The notes beneath the pieces are model-generated. The model was given only the letters and a program-made list of their open reading frames with translations. It was not told where the DNA came from and searched no databases. A stretch of 64,000 bases of DNA, from assembly GCF_002157835.1 (NCBI RefSeq), contig NZ_CP020809.1, positions 744,001 to 808,000 of the forward strand. Direction: 5' to 3'. Below, piece after piece: positions 55,076-63,546 of the stretch. This DNA comes from Mycobacterium dioxanotrophicus. Lineage in GTDB: Bacteria; Actinomycetota; Actinomycetes; Mycobacteriales; Mycobacteriaceae. A program made the position numbers and the translations under genes. Numbering within the stretch: position 1 is the stretch's first letter; the number at the start of each line of letters is the position of its first letter.

Positions 55076-55699
55076 CTAACCGGTGGCGCCGGGTCCGGAT
55101 GTCAGCTGCCGGGCGGTCCGGTCGATGCGCTCGCGGGCCTGGCCTGCATCGATGCGGCCGCTGATGACGGCGATCAGGTTGGCCAGCCACACGTCGGCGA
55201 TCAGGCTGGCCACGTCACGGTCATGTGCGGTGGGTGCGGGCCCGCCCAGGGCGCGGGCCAGCATGTCCTCGATCACCGCGACAGCGTGCTCGATCGCGCC
55301 GGTGGCCTCGGTGTCGGCCACGACGAACGCACGCACCATCGCCTCGGTCAGGTGCGGGTTGGCCTGCCAGGCCGTGTGCAGGTGCGTTGTCAACCGCCCC
55401 AGCCGGGCCTGCGGCGCCAGATCACCGGTACTCCAGTCGAATTCGGTGTCGAGACGTTCGAATTCGCGGGCCAGCACCGTCACCAGCAGATGACTTTTGG
55501 ATCGGAAATGCCGATACAGGGAGCTGGCGGCAATGCCGGCCTGCGCGGCCACCGCACGCATCTGTACCCCGTCAAAACCGTGTGCTGAGGCCACCGCCCA
55601 CGCGGCATCCAGGATCGCCTCGCGCCGTGCCAGCACCGCGGCCGCCGGCCGGCGCGGGCGCCGAGCTCGGCTGCGGGGTGTCGCGGTGGGTGCGCTCAT
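55076..55699 (-). CDS. TetR-family regulator of the MmpL island
   Basis: A 207-aa TetR protein. A basic N-terminal tail precedes the HTH (ILDAAWAVASAHGFDGVQM, then AAQAGIAASSLYRHFRSKSHLL). The C-terminal domain (RLTTHLHTAWQANPHLTEAMVRAF) resembles the KstR2-like group that binds acyl-CoA or lipid ligands. Its ATG overlaps the thioesterase stop (ATGA), so both are read from the promoter with the palindrome at 56274. It is the best candidate to bind all three 15-bp palindromes. Confidence 0.85.
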   Translation of the reverse strand: MSAPTATPRSRARRPRRPAAAVLARREAILDAAWAVASAHGFDGVQMRAVAAQAGIAASSLYRHFRSKSHLLVTVLAREFERLDTEFDWSTGDLAPQARLGRLTTHLHTAWQANPHLTEAMVRAFVVADTEATGAIEHAVAVIEDMLARALGGPAPTAHDRDVASLIADVWLANLIAVISGRIDAGQARERIDRTARQLTSGPGATG

Positions 55700-56208
55700 C
55701 GCGACCGCGACCCCGCGTCGGGGCCGCCGTAGCGGGTCAGCTCGGCGAACAACTCCCCGAAACCGCTGATGTCACCGTGGGCGGCGAAATGGGCCGCATC
55801 CACCGTGATGAACACCGCCGAGGCGGTGAACCGGGTGACACCGTCCACACCGACCCCCACCCCCTCCACATGCAGGGCCCGGCCCTCGCGTGCGGCGATC
55901 CGCGCGGTCAGCCGATGCGTGCACCCCAACGGCACCGGCTGCAGATAGTCCACCGTCAAACGGCGCGTCACCGCCGGGGTGGCCGCGATCCACAACGAAA
56001 AACCCAGCACGTCATCACACGCCGCGGCGATCGCACCACCGTGCGCGAGCCCGGGCGCGCCGATATGACGCTCATCGAACACCAGATCAGCGAACACCTC
56101 ATCACCGCACCGAAACACCTCCAGCTGCAAACCGTGCGGATTGTCCGGCCCGCAGCCCATGCAGGTCGGCGTGTGCGACGGCAACCGCTGCGGCTGATCA
56201 GCACCCAT
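55696..56208 (-). CDS. Hotdog-fold thioesterase (PaaI-like)
   Basis: A 170-aa single-hotdog protein. It has CMGCGPDNPHGLQL near the start, then GLAHGGAIAAACDDVLG (the catalytic HGG region of PaaI-type enzymes) and VDYLQPVPLG. It probably hydrolyses an acyl-CoA thioester. GAGGAGG precedes the ATG at 56208; a longer frame upstream crosses the divergent TetR promoter. It is first in an operon with the TetR gene. Confidence 0.82.
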   Translation of the reverse strand: MGADQPQRLPSHTPTCMGCGPDNPHGLQLEVFRCGDEVFADLVFDERHIGAPGLAHGGAIAAACDDVLGFSLWIAATPAVTRRLTVDYLQPVPLGCTHRLTARIAAREGRALHVEGVGVGVDGVTRFTASAVFITVDAAHFAAHGDISGFGELFAELTRYGGPDAGSRSR

Positions 56209-56273
56209 CACGGCCTCCTCACACCCGGGCAGCCCCGCCACCGCGTCCCGACCCGGGACCGCCGGTACTAGCA

Positions 56274-56288
56274 GTTTCGCTGCGATAC
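56274..56288. promoter_or_regulatory. Operator copy between thioesterase and second tetR
   Basis: GTTTCG-CTG-CGATAC, one mismatch from the GTATCG-N3-CGATAC consensus. It sits in the 144-bp divergent region upstream of the thioesterase-tetR operon and of the interrupted tetR gene, so it may control both. Confidence 0.55.
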
Positions 56289-56582
56289 TATCGGTACCAT
56301 AACCGGGAGAGCGGCCGCAATGCACCGACGAGGCAACACACCAGGAGGTCAGGTGGGGACAGAACCCGCGGCGGCACCCGACGACGAGGACGACGTCGAC
56401 CCGCGCCGCACCCGATCGCGCACCCGGCTGCTCGACGCCGCGGCCAACCTGCTCAAAACCGGTGGGATCGAAGCCGTCACCATCGACGCGGTCACCAAAG
56501 CCTCCAAGGTCGCCCGCACCACCCTCTACCGCCACTTCAACAGTTCCTCACAACTGCTCGCGGCCACCTTCGAACGACTGCT

Positions 56583-56636
56583 TGATGGCGCTAAAGAAGA
56601 CTGCCCAGAGATGCTAAGCGAAATTGCCCAGTTGGC
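56583..56636 (+). repeat. Left terminal inverted repeat of the IS
   Basis: It begins TGATGGCGCTAA and ends GCCCAGTTGGC, and contains two related GCTAA...GAAA/GAAG units. It is preceded immediately by the target duplicate CTGCT at 56578-56582. Confidence 0.85.
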
Positions 56637-56650
56637 TTGAGTGGCTAAGG

Positions 56651-56950
56651 TTAGCAGGTTCGTCGTTGCAGGGGAACGATTGTGCCGTCGCCGGGGGTGC
56701 TGGGGCGGGCAGCTTCTGGAGTGGTCAGCAAAGCGACGATGGTGATGGGTTCGCCGCAATGCGGGCAGGAACGGGTGGCGGCCGGCTGTGGGGCGGGTGG
56801 CCGGGCCTCGGTGACGGTGGCGGCGGTGTCGCTGTGTTTGCGTTGCTCCCAGGCGTGTTTGCGGCAGCGGTCTGAGCAGTAGATCTTGGTCGGTGTGGTG
56901 GCGGTGAATTCGGTCCAGCAGGCTTGGCAGGAACGGGTCTCAGCTGACAT
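56651..56950 (-). CDS. Zinc-ribbon passenger protein of the IS
   Basis: A 99-aa protein starting at ATG 56950, overlapping the istB end by 11 bp. Two metal-binding clusters are visible: CQACWTEF...YCSDRCRKHAW, similar to short zinc knuckles, and CPHCGEPI further on. It is neither transposase nor helper by known standards. Its coupling to istB and position within the ends show that it moves with the element. Confidence 0.7.
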   Translation of the reverse strand: MSAETRSCQACWTEFTATTPTKIYCSDRCRKHAWEQRKHSDTAATVTEARPPAPQPAATRSCPHCGEPITIVALLTTPEAARPSTPGDGTIVPLQRRTC

Positions 56951-57749
56951 GGGCGGCGACCGCCTTACGCATCGTTTCGGCGGTGGCTTGGTGGTTGCGC
57001 AGCCGGTAGCTGGGTCCGTCGATACCGACCACGGTGGCGCGGTGCAGTAGCCTGTCCAACATGGCGGCTGCGACGGTGGCGTCTCCGAAAGCGGTTGCCC
57101 AGTCAGCGATCCCAACATTGGTTGTCAGAATCGTACTCGACTTCAGATACCGTTGGTTGATCACCTGGAACAACGCGGATGCCCCATCGCCGGGCAGCGG
57201 AAGGTAGCCAAGTTCGTCAATCACCAACAGTTTCGGTCCGGCGAAGAACCGCATGCAGGTGTGCCAGCGGCCTTCCAGGGCGGCTTTGTGGCAGCGGGCC
57301 GCCAGGTCGGCGGCGGTGGTGAAATACACCCGGTGGCCGGCCTCGACCGCGCCGCGGGCCAACGCGACGGCCAGCATGGTCTTGCCGACCCCGGGTGGGC
57401 CGACGAACAGCACGTTGGCCGCGTCGTCGAGGAAGCGCAGACTGGCCAGGTCGTTGATCAGTTTGGCGTCGACCCCGGGCTGGGCGGCGAAATCGAAATC
57501 GGCCATGGTCCAGGGTTCGGGCAGACAGGCGAACCGCAACCGTGAGGTCAGCCGGCGGGCTTCGGTGGCGTTGACCTCGATCTCCAACAGCCGCTCCAAA
57601 GCGGCGGTCAGGGACAGGTTTTCGGCGCGGGCGGCATCGAGGATGCGGGGTAGCGCTTCGGCTGCGTCGCCGAGTTTCAGATAGGACAGATGTGCCCGGA
57701 GTTGTTGGTATCGGCGGGCTTCGCTCATCTGTGGGACGGTTTTGCTCAA
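56940..57749 (-). CDS. istB: IstB transposition helper ATPase
   Basis: A 269-aa AAA+ ATPase of the IstB/DnaC-like family. Walker A is GPPGVGKT (near residue 118), Walker B LLVIDELGYLPL, sensor ILTTNVGIADW and the C-terminal arginine region MLDRLLHRA. It selects target DNA and stimulates IstA. It starts 5 bp after the istA stop. Confidence 0.93.
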   Translation of the reverse strand: MSKTVPQMSEARRYQQLRAHLSYLKLGDAAEALPRILDAARAENLSLTAALERLLEIEVNATEARRLTSRLRFACLPEPWTMADFDFAAQPGVDAKLINDLASLRFLDDAANVLFVGPPGVGKTMLAVALARGAVEAGHRVYFTTAADLAARCHKAALEGRWHTCMRFFAGPKLLVIDELGYLPLPGDGASALFQVINQRYLKSSTILTTNVGIADWATAFGDATVAAAMLDRLLHRATVVGIDGPSYRLRNHQATAETMRKAVAAHVS

Positions 57750-57754
57750 GGGGG

Positions 57755-59119
57755 TTACTCCTGGTTCTGTTCGGTTGGATGGTGTTGGGGAACAACGGAT
57801 AGCCGTGCTGCGGTCGCCGCATAGACGGCCAGATCGATCACTACCTTCTGGGCGGGATCGTTCGCCGGGGCACCACGCAGCCGCGCGGCCTCGGCAACGG
57901 CGGCCACCGAGGGCGGTCGCCGGGTCTTATGAGTGCAAGGCCTGGCCGTCGAGAACCCCGATAGCACTGCCTGTTCGAGCGCGACGACGTGACCGGCATC
58001 GCGCACCACCGCGCCGCTGCCGTCGACCGCGCGGCGGTGCGCGGCAACAACGGCTCCCGATGCCGTGGTCAATTGCACGGTGTCAGAGCCCAGGCGGTGG
58101 GTGACGGTCACCGTGGCCCCGGCCAGCCCCGGCGGCACCGAGTACTGATTGCCCCGCCAGGACACCAACGCTTGTGGAGTGACGATGCGGTGTTCGGTCA
58201 ACTCGGCCGGATACGAACCCGTCGGCAGTGACCGTAGTGGTTCGGCATCGGCCAGGGCGCCGACGGTGGTGGCCTGCCCGTCGCGGCGCCGGCGGCGCCC
58301 GTCGAGCTTCACGCACAGCCGGTCCAGCGACGCCTGGGCTTGCTCGATCGTGGTGTCGTCGGTGACGGTGCGCCACCAGCGTTGGGCGGCAGCGTGATTG
58401 GACTTCTCCACCACACCCTTGCGGTTGCCCCGTCGTGGCGGGCACACATCGACGGCGACAGCGTAGTGTTTGGCCACCCCGGCGAACGCCGCGGTGATCC
58501 GGCCCGATTCGGGATGACATACCGTGGCCATCCGGTCGAACCGCCACCGCTGGGTGACCCCACCCAACCGGATGCTGACCGCCTCGATCGCTTCCACGAC
58601 GTGCGCGAAGTCCTCGGCCGGGGCCAGCGCCCCGCGCCAGCGGCTCGAATGGGCCAACGCCCCGACCAGCAGGTGGGCATGCCGGTCAGCCGCCCACGAT
58701 GCTGGTGGATCGGGCAGCTCGACCCAGTCCCACTGAGTCTCGACCCCGGGCGGATGATCGATGACCGCGACGTCGCGGCCCTTGACCGACTGACACGGCT
58801 CGCAATGCGGTCGCAGCCCCAGGTTTCGGATTGCCAGGGTCAGCGACGGATACGAGCCGGTAAAACCTAGCTCGACGAGTTCGTCGAACAGGGTTGAGGC
58901 CCACAGGTGCGGATCGTCAGCCAGGCGGATCCGGCAGTACTCGACGAACGGATCGATCACCAGCGGTTCAGAGCGTTGGCGTTGCCCGGGTACTCGTTCC
59001 CCAGCCAGATAGGCCCGAACGGTTCGGCGATTGATCCCGAGATGGCGAGCGATCGCCGATATCGACCAACCCTGCTCCCGAAGCGCATGCGCTTCCACAT
59101 CACCCTCCAGCGACAGCAA
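57755..59119 (-). CDS. istA: IstA transposase (DDE type)
   Basis: A 454-aa IS21 transposase. An N-terminal HTH (GWSISAIARHLGINRRTVRAYL) precedes the rve integrase core, with the first Asp in TQWDWVEL, the second in RWRFDRMAT and the Glu in KGVVEKSNHAAA. A C-terminal Mu-type beta domain (RGNQYSVPPGLAGATV) follows. The first in-frame start is TTG at 59119; GTG at 59098 is also possible. Full length, no frameshift, so the element is probably active. Confidence 0.92.
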   Translation of the reverse strand: MLSLEGDVEAHALREQGWSISAIARHLGINRRTVRAYLAGERVPGQRQRSEPLVIDPFVEYCRIRLADDPHLWASTLFDELVELGFTGSYPSLTLAIRNLGLRPHCEPCQSVKGRDVAVIDHPPGVETQWDWVELPDPPASWAADRHAHLLVGALAHSSRWRGALAPAEDFAHVVEAIEAVSIRLGGVTQRWRFDRMATVCHPESGRITAAFAGVAKHYAVAVDVCPPRRGNRKGVVEKSNHAAAQRWWRTVTDDTTIEQAQASLDRLCVKLDGRRRRRDGQATTVGALADAEPLRSLPTGSYPAELTEHRIVTPQALVSWRGNQYSVPPGLAGATVTVTHRLGSDTVQLTTASGAVVAAHRRAVDGSGAVVRDAGHVVALEQAVLSGFSTARPCTHKTRRPPSVAAVAEAARLRGAPANDPAQKVVIDLAVYAATAARLSVVPQHHPTEQNQE

Positions 59120-59212
59120 ACGACGGCCCTCCCATTCATCAGCGGAAACACAACTCCGCTGACGATGAGCAGAACCCCGACAAGCAGTCCGACGACACGC
59201 CGAACCACCGCT

Positions 59213-59266
59213 GCCAACTGGGCACTTTCAATTAGCGAGACTGAGCACTTTCACTTAGCGCCATCA
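59213..59266 (-). repeat. Right terminal inverted repeat of the IS
   Basis: The reverse complement begins TGATGGCGCTAAGTGAAAG and ends GCCCAGTTGGC. It is followed by the second target copy CTGCT at 59267-59271. Confidence 0.85.
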
Positions 59267-59657
59267 CTGCTGCCCCAAGTCATCGCGCCCGCCCCGACCA
59301 GCGGCACCCTGCGTGAGCGGCTCGTCGAACTGCTCTCGCGCCAAGCCGACCTGTTCGCCGAAGCGCCGCTGCACGTCACCACCTTGGCCTGGGCCGCGTT
59401 GGGCCCCACCGAAACGCACGACAGCGACAGCGATACCGGTCACCACGCCACTGCCAGCATGCTGCGCACCCGGGTGATCGAGCAGTACCGGCGGCCTTTC
59501 GACGAAATCCTGCACAGTCCCGAAACCTTCGACCAACTCGGTGAACTCGACATCGAACTGGCACTGTGCCAACTGGTCGGCCCCCTGGTCTTTGCCCGCA
59601 TGACCGGCCTGCGCGCCATCGGCCACCACGACTGCACCCGCATCGTCGACGACTTCA

Positions 59658-60107
59658 TCACCGCGCAAACCACGCAGCGACCCGCACAACCAGCCAGCTA
59701 GGGGTGGTGTCCGGGTGGGGTTTGCGGGCCAGTTGCCCGTGCAGGGTCGCGATGATGTGGTCGCGTTCGCGCAGTTGGGCTTTCAGGTCGGCGATCTGGG
59801 CGTCTCGTGCCTTCAGGCGGGTCCGTAGTGCGGTGATGATGCTGCTCTCGGTGTTGGTAGCCGGTGGTGGCGGTGGATCGGGGGCGGCGGCCAGCGGCTG
59901 GGTGGTGCGGATCTGTTCTCGCAGTTGGGGGCGGCGGTGGATGACGCTGCGTGACACTCCGGCGTGGCGGGCCAGGCTGCTGACGTTGATGTCGAGGCCC
60001 TGCTTGCGCATCTTCTTCAGGGCCCGATCGATACGGGCCTCGACGTCGGCGCTGCGTTTGCGGGCGCTGGCCTCAAGGGCGGTGAGGGAGGCGGGGGTGA
60101 CGGTCAT
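59658..60107 (-). CDS. tnpC: TnpC-like protein (DUF6262), Tn554 type
   Basis: A 149-aa protein. It has an N-terminal helical region with a resolvase-like HTH (INVSSLARHAGVSRSVIHRRPQLR) and a coiled-coil C-terminus (ITALRTRLKARDAQIADLKAQLRERDHII), the form of TnpC/DUF6262 proteins beside Tn554 recombinases. In Tn554 TnpC sets the orientation and efficiency of transposition. Its ATG overlaps the tnpB stop. The frame ends 44 bp inside the convergent 3' end of the interrupted tetR. Confidence 0.82.
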   Translation of the reverse strand: MTVTPASLTALEASARKRSADVEARIDRALKKMRKQGLDINVSSLARHAGVSRSVIHRRPQLREQIRTTQPLAAAPDPPPPPATNTESSIITALRTRLKARDAQIADLKAQLRERDHIIATLHGQLARKPHPDTTPSWLVVRVAAWFAR

Positions 60108-62335
60108 GCGGGTGTGTGAGGATCGGCTTTGCGCAGTGCTGAATCGTGCGCACCGCGGGTGGCCACAGGTTGCAGCGGGATGCGGTTGGCCGTCCCGGCC
60201 CCGGCGATCGCCTCCTGATGGGTGCGTTGATCTGCGGTCAGGCGGTCCAGGATGGCTTGCAGGGAATGCAATTCGCGCAGGCGTTGGGCGACCCATACGT
60301 TGTCATCGGTGAGTTCGCGGCCGGTGCGCCGGCGGTACTGCTGACGTCTGATCTCGACCAGCGCCGTGGTCTTGGCGTGCTGATCTTTGAGTTCGTCGAT
60401 GTGGGTGGCGTCGGTGGCGAAATGCCCGCACGACAGACAGGCGTTGCCCTTGTCGCAGGTTTTCAGTGGCGGCAGCAGGCACACCCCGTTGGGCAAGACC
60501 CGGTCGGTGCGCACTGAGAGCTGGGTCATGTCCAACATGTCAGACGGGCTGATTCCGATGTCGGTGCCGTGAGCGCCGATCTTCTTGTGTTTGAGGAACT
60601 CCGCTTCGGCGGTCGCGGCCAGTGTCGCGGCATAACGCATGGTCATCTCGGGGCTCTTGTGGCCCAGGTAGCGCTGGACGACGTGGATCGGCACGCCGTC
60701 GTTGAGCAGTTCGGTGGCCCGGGTGTGGCGCAGCCGATGCGTTTGGGTGAACCGCAACGGGTTTCCCGCAGCATCGGTGAGACCATGGATGGCATCGAGC
60801 TTGTCCAGGGAGGCCCGATACGTCGCATACGGGCGGGGCCGGCGCCCGGCTAGGTTTTGTTTGACCGCGATGAACAGGTATTTCGGGGTGAGGCTGGGGT
60901 GGGTGTCGGCGAGCCAGCGCTGTTGCTCGGCGATGACGTTGACCACGGCCTGCTCGACCAGGATGGTGGGGATGACCCCGTCGACTTTGGTCTGTTGGTA
61001 GCGCAGTTTGGCCACGAACACATCGGGGTCATCGGTGGCGGTGGGCCGCGCCGCGCCGGGGATCGCTTCGAGCGGGTGGTGATCGAGCATGAGGATTTCT
61101 GAGGCCCGCCGCCCAGTCAGTGCTTGCAGCAGCCAGATCCGGGCGGCCTGGGGGTCGCCGAGGCCTTTGATCAGTGACACGGTGCCATCGGGATGGGTCA
61201 CCGACACCAGGGCGCCCCGTTGGGCGGCGAGCACGTCGAGGTAGGCCAGCATCTGCTGCAGTTCTCCAGTGGAGTACCAGGTCAATTCCCGGGTGCGGTG
61301 GGCGCGGCGGGTGCGAAACGCCGGCCCCCACAACCGGGTGTGCGCCGCAGTTAGGTTCTCCCAACGCGCATCGCCGGTGGCTGCCGCGGCCTCGGGGGCA
61401 TGGTCGAGCATGAACGTGTAGAAGCTCTGGATCTGAGATTGGCTGTCGCCGATCGCCGTGGCAGACAACGGCTTGTCATGTCGGGCAGCCGCGGCCGGGG
61501 AGCGCAGGTATTCGTTGTAGGTAGTGAAAATCAGGCGTAGCTGCGCCGGGTCATCGGATAAGACGGGATCGGTGTAGCCACGCGCGATCACGAATGCACC
61601 GAAATGGCGCGCCATCTCGCGGGCACGATCGACTGCCGAGGACCAGCGCAGCAACTCCGCATCCAGGCAGGTGCGCAGCCAAAACCGCACCCCTTCGCGA
61701 AGCCACGCTGGTTCGATCGCCCCGATGCGCACCGTCTTCTCGTGGCACGGTTCGTGTTCGCGTTGCGGGATCCGTGGATCGGCCCGCAGATCCCAGGTGT
61801 CATAGGCCCACCAGTCGATGGCGCTGGCCCGCACCGACACAAACAGGTGCAGATGCTCGATCAGGCCCACAATATTGCGGCGTGTGCCGCCGGCGGGCAG
61901 CCGCGCATTGCGCCGCTCGAACACCACGACCGCGTGGCGCACCATGTCGTTGACCGCCAGGTCGGTGATGCTCACCGGGTGGCGGCCGTGCGCACTGCGG
62001 TACTCGGCCGCGGCGGCGCTGATGGCCTGGGTGGCCCAGCGCAGCAGGGAATGCTCTATCTTGCGCAGCCCCTCGTGGTAGCACACCCACACCCACCAGG
62101 CGATCTCGTCGGCGAACCGCGCCGGTGTGGCCTGCGGGGTGAAGTCGTACACCCCAGCGGCCGCAGCGGGCGGCACATCGTTCTTGCGGGACAGGAACAC
62201 CCGATCTGCCGGGGGCAGATGCACCTGATACGCCGGGCGGCGCCATTCGGCGGGCACCTGGGCCCACTGCGCCTGCCACACTGAGGCGTTGAGTTTCCCC
62301 GTGGGCCTGGCCAGGTGGCCCTCATTGCTGGCCAT
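60104..62335 (-). CDS. tnpB: Large tyrosine recombinase, TnpB of Tn554 type
   Basis: A 743-aa site-specific recombinase. The catalytic set is in the C-terminal half: Arg in TGRRASEIL, His-x-x-Arg in HRLRHTRATELL, His in LGHKS and Tyr in MTMRYAATL. It continues into a Cys-rich end (CDKGNACLSCGHF) and a helical tail, as in Tn554 TnpB. ATG at 62335 overlaps the tnpA end by 14 bp; the longer upstream frame is inside tnpA. It works together with TnpA to excise and insert the element. Confidence 0.9.
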   Translation of the reverse strand: MASNEGHLARPTGKLNASVWQAQWAQVPAEWRRPAYQVHLPPADRVFLSRKNDVPPAAAAGVYDFTPQATPARFADEIAWWVWVCYHEGLRKIEHSLLRWATQAISAAAAEYRSAHGRHPVSITDLAVNDMVRHAVVVFERRNARLPAGGTRRNIVGLIEHLHLFVSVRASAIDWWAYDTWDLRADPRIPQREHEPCHEKTVRIGAIEPAWLREGVRFWLRTCLDAELLRWSSAVDRAREMARHFGAFVIARGYTDPVLSDDPAQLRLIFTTYNEYLRSPAAAARHDKPLSATAIGDSQSQIQSFYTFMLDHAPEAAAATGDARWENLTAAHTRLWGPAFRTRRAHRTRELTWYSTGELQQMLAYLDVLAAQRGALVSVTHPDGTVSLIKGLGDPQAARIWLLQALTGRRASEILMLDHHPLEAIPGAARPTATDDPDVFVAKLRYQQTKVDGVIPTILVEQAVVNVIAEQQRWLADTHPSLTPKYLFIAVKQNLAGRRPRPYATYRASLDKLDAIHGLTDAAGNPLRFTQTHRLRHTRATELLNDGVPIHVVQRYLGHKSPEMTMRYAATLAATAEAEFLKHKKIGAHGTDIGISPSDMLDMTQLSVRTDRVLPNGVCLLPPLKTCDKGNACLSCGHFATDATHIDELKDQHAKTTALVEIRRQQYRRRTGRELTDDNVWVAQRLRELHSLQAILDRLTADQRTHQEAIAGAGTANRIPLQPVATRGAHDSALRKADPHTPA

Positions 62336-63524
62336 CGTGAAGCCCTTTCCAACCGGCGACATAGTTTTTCCACTCGGCCAGCGAGCGCATCGCCGCGTCC
62401 TGGGTGACCCAGCCGTAGGTGGACAGCGTGGTCTGCACATCGGCATGCCCCAGCCGCCGCATCACCACATGCTCAGGCACCCCCGCCAGCAGTAGCGCGG
62501 TGGCGTGAGTGTGGCGCAGCCAGTGCGGTGACCAATCCGGCGGCAGACTCCGATGCGCTGTGCGCAGGCCGCGGACCTTCTCGTAGACATTCTCCTGGCG
62601 CATCGGCGAAAACCGCGGCCCCCGTTGCAGATTGACGAACACAAAATGATTCGACAGATCCGCCACGGCCTGGTCGGCGTTCATCGCCACCAGCTGCCAC
62701 ACATACTCTGAATACAGTGCCTCCAGGTCATCTCCGACATAGATCCGCCGCGGCCCGGTCTTGACCCGAGCACCGTAGGGGTGATCTTGGCGCTCCACAA
62801 TGTCGATCCACGGGGTCGCACCGGCGCCGATATGAAAATCGTTGTGCCGCAGCGATAAGGCCTCGCCCAGACGCATTCCCGTTTCAGCCAGCACAGCGAA
62901 AAACAACCGGTTGCGCACCCCGGCGGCCCCACCGGACCAGTCCCCGTCGCGCTGCACCGAGCAGCCATCGAGGATCGTGGCCACCTGGGCAGGCGACAAG
63001 ACAGGGGTGGCCGATCGCCGCGGGGTGCGCACCGGGTAGATCGGATGCTCACCGTCGCGGTGGGGCCCGACGCCGTCGAGGAACCCGACGTAGCGGGTGT
63101 GGCGCCGCCAGCTGCCCCGCTGAGTGACCAAACGCCGATACGGCACCTCGGTGGTGCCGGCATCAGCGTGATAGCGATACATCGACAACACCGCAGCCGC
63201 CCGTGGCTGCAAAGAACTGGTCACCATCTTGGTCTCGGGGGCACCCAGGCGCGGTGTCCCGGGCAGATCACCAGTCCGCAGATACTGCAAGTACTGCCCG
63301 AACAGGGTGGTGGGGAAGTCATCCCAACGATGGCCGGTGTGCTCGAGCAGCGTGAACCACCGCGCCAACCCCGCGGCGTAGCCACGCACCGTGTGCGGGG
63401 ACGCGCCCCCCTCACGCAGAAACCTCAGATACTCCGCAGCCGGGGCCACCGGCAGATGATCGGCGCCGACGATCGTGTAGGTGACAGGCTGGTCGGCAAA
63501 GATCACCCGCTGCACTCGCGCCAC
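62322..63524 (-). CDS. tnpA: Tyrosine recombinase, TnpA of Tn554 type
   Basis: A 400-aa integrase. An N-terminal SAM-like core-binding domain (LRFLREGGASPHTVRGYAAGLARWF) precedes the catalytic domain with Arg in TGMRLGEAL, HWLRHTHATAL, RRLGH and the nucleophile Tyr in STYGWVT. The first of three coupled genes in the Tn554 order A-B-C. GTG start, 22 bp after the stop of the ImmA/IrrE-like gene. Confidence 0.92.
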   Translation of the reverse strand: MARVQRVIFADQPVTYTIVGADHLPVAPAAEYLRFLREGGASPHTVRGYAAGLARWFTLLEHTGHRWDDFPTTLFGQYLQYLRTGDLPGTPRLGAPETKMVTSSLQPRAAAVLSMYRYHADAGTTEVPYRRLVTQRGSWRRHTRYVGFLDGVGPHRDGEHPIYPVRTPRRSATPVLSPAQVATILDGCSVQRDGDWSGGAAGVRNRLFFAVLAETGMRLGEALSLRHNDFHIGAGATPWIDIVERQDHPYGARVKTGPRRIYVGDDLEALYSEYVWQLVAMNADQAVADLSNHFVFVNLQRGPRFSPMRQENVYEKVRGLRTAHRSLPPDWSPHWLRHTHATALLLAGVPEHVVMRRLGHADVQTTLSTYGWVTQDAAMRSLAEWKNYVAGWKGLHDGQQ

Positions 63525-63546
63525 CGGCCCCCGACCCCCTTGTGTT

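Larger units (their letters stand above)
56583..59266 (-). mobile_element. Complete IS21-family insertion sequence (2,684 bp)
   Basis: It holds istA, istB and a third small gene, all leftward. The 54-bp ends (56583-56636 and 59213-59266) are inverted repeats: the first 12 bases (TGATGGCGCTAA) and the last 11 (GCCCAGTTGGC) are identical. Each end has two copies of a GCTAA-N2-GAAA-type unit, the multiple transposase sites usual for IS21. It is flanked by a 5-bp direct repeat, CTGCT (56578-56582 and 59267-59271). The insertion lies inside a tetR gene. Confidence 0.93.
56353..59701 (+). pseudogene. TetR gene split by an IS21-family element
   Basis: The 5' part (56353-56582) encodes a TetR HTH (LLDAAANLLKTGGIEAVTI, then KASKVARTTLYRHFNSSSQLL) and stops being TetR-like exactly at the IS end. 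The 3' part resumes at 59272. Removing the element and one CTGCT duplicate joins ATFERLL to PQVIAPAP in frame. The rejoined gene has 219 codons, ending RPAQPAS, a normal TetR length. GTG 56353 has AGGAGG upstream (ATG 56320 is an alternative). As it stands only the DNA-binding half could be made, fused to a few IS-encoded residues. Confidence 0.9.
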
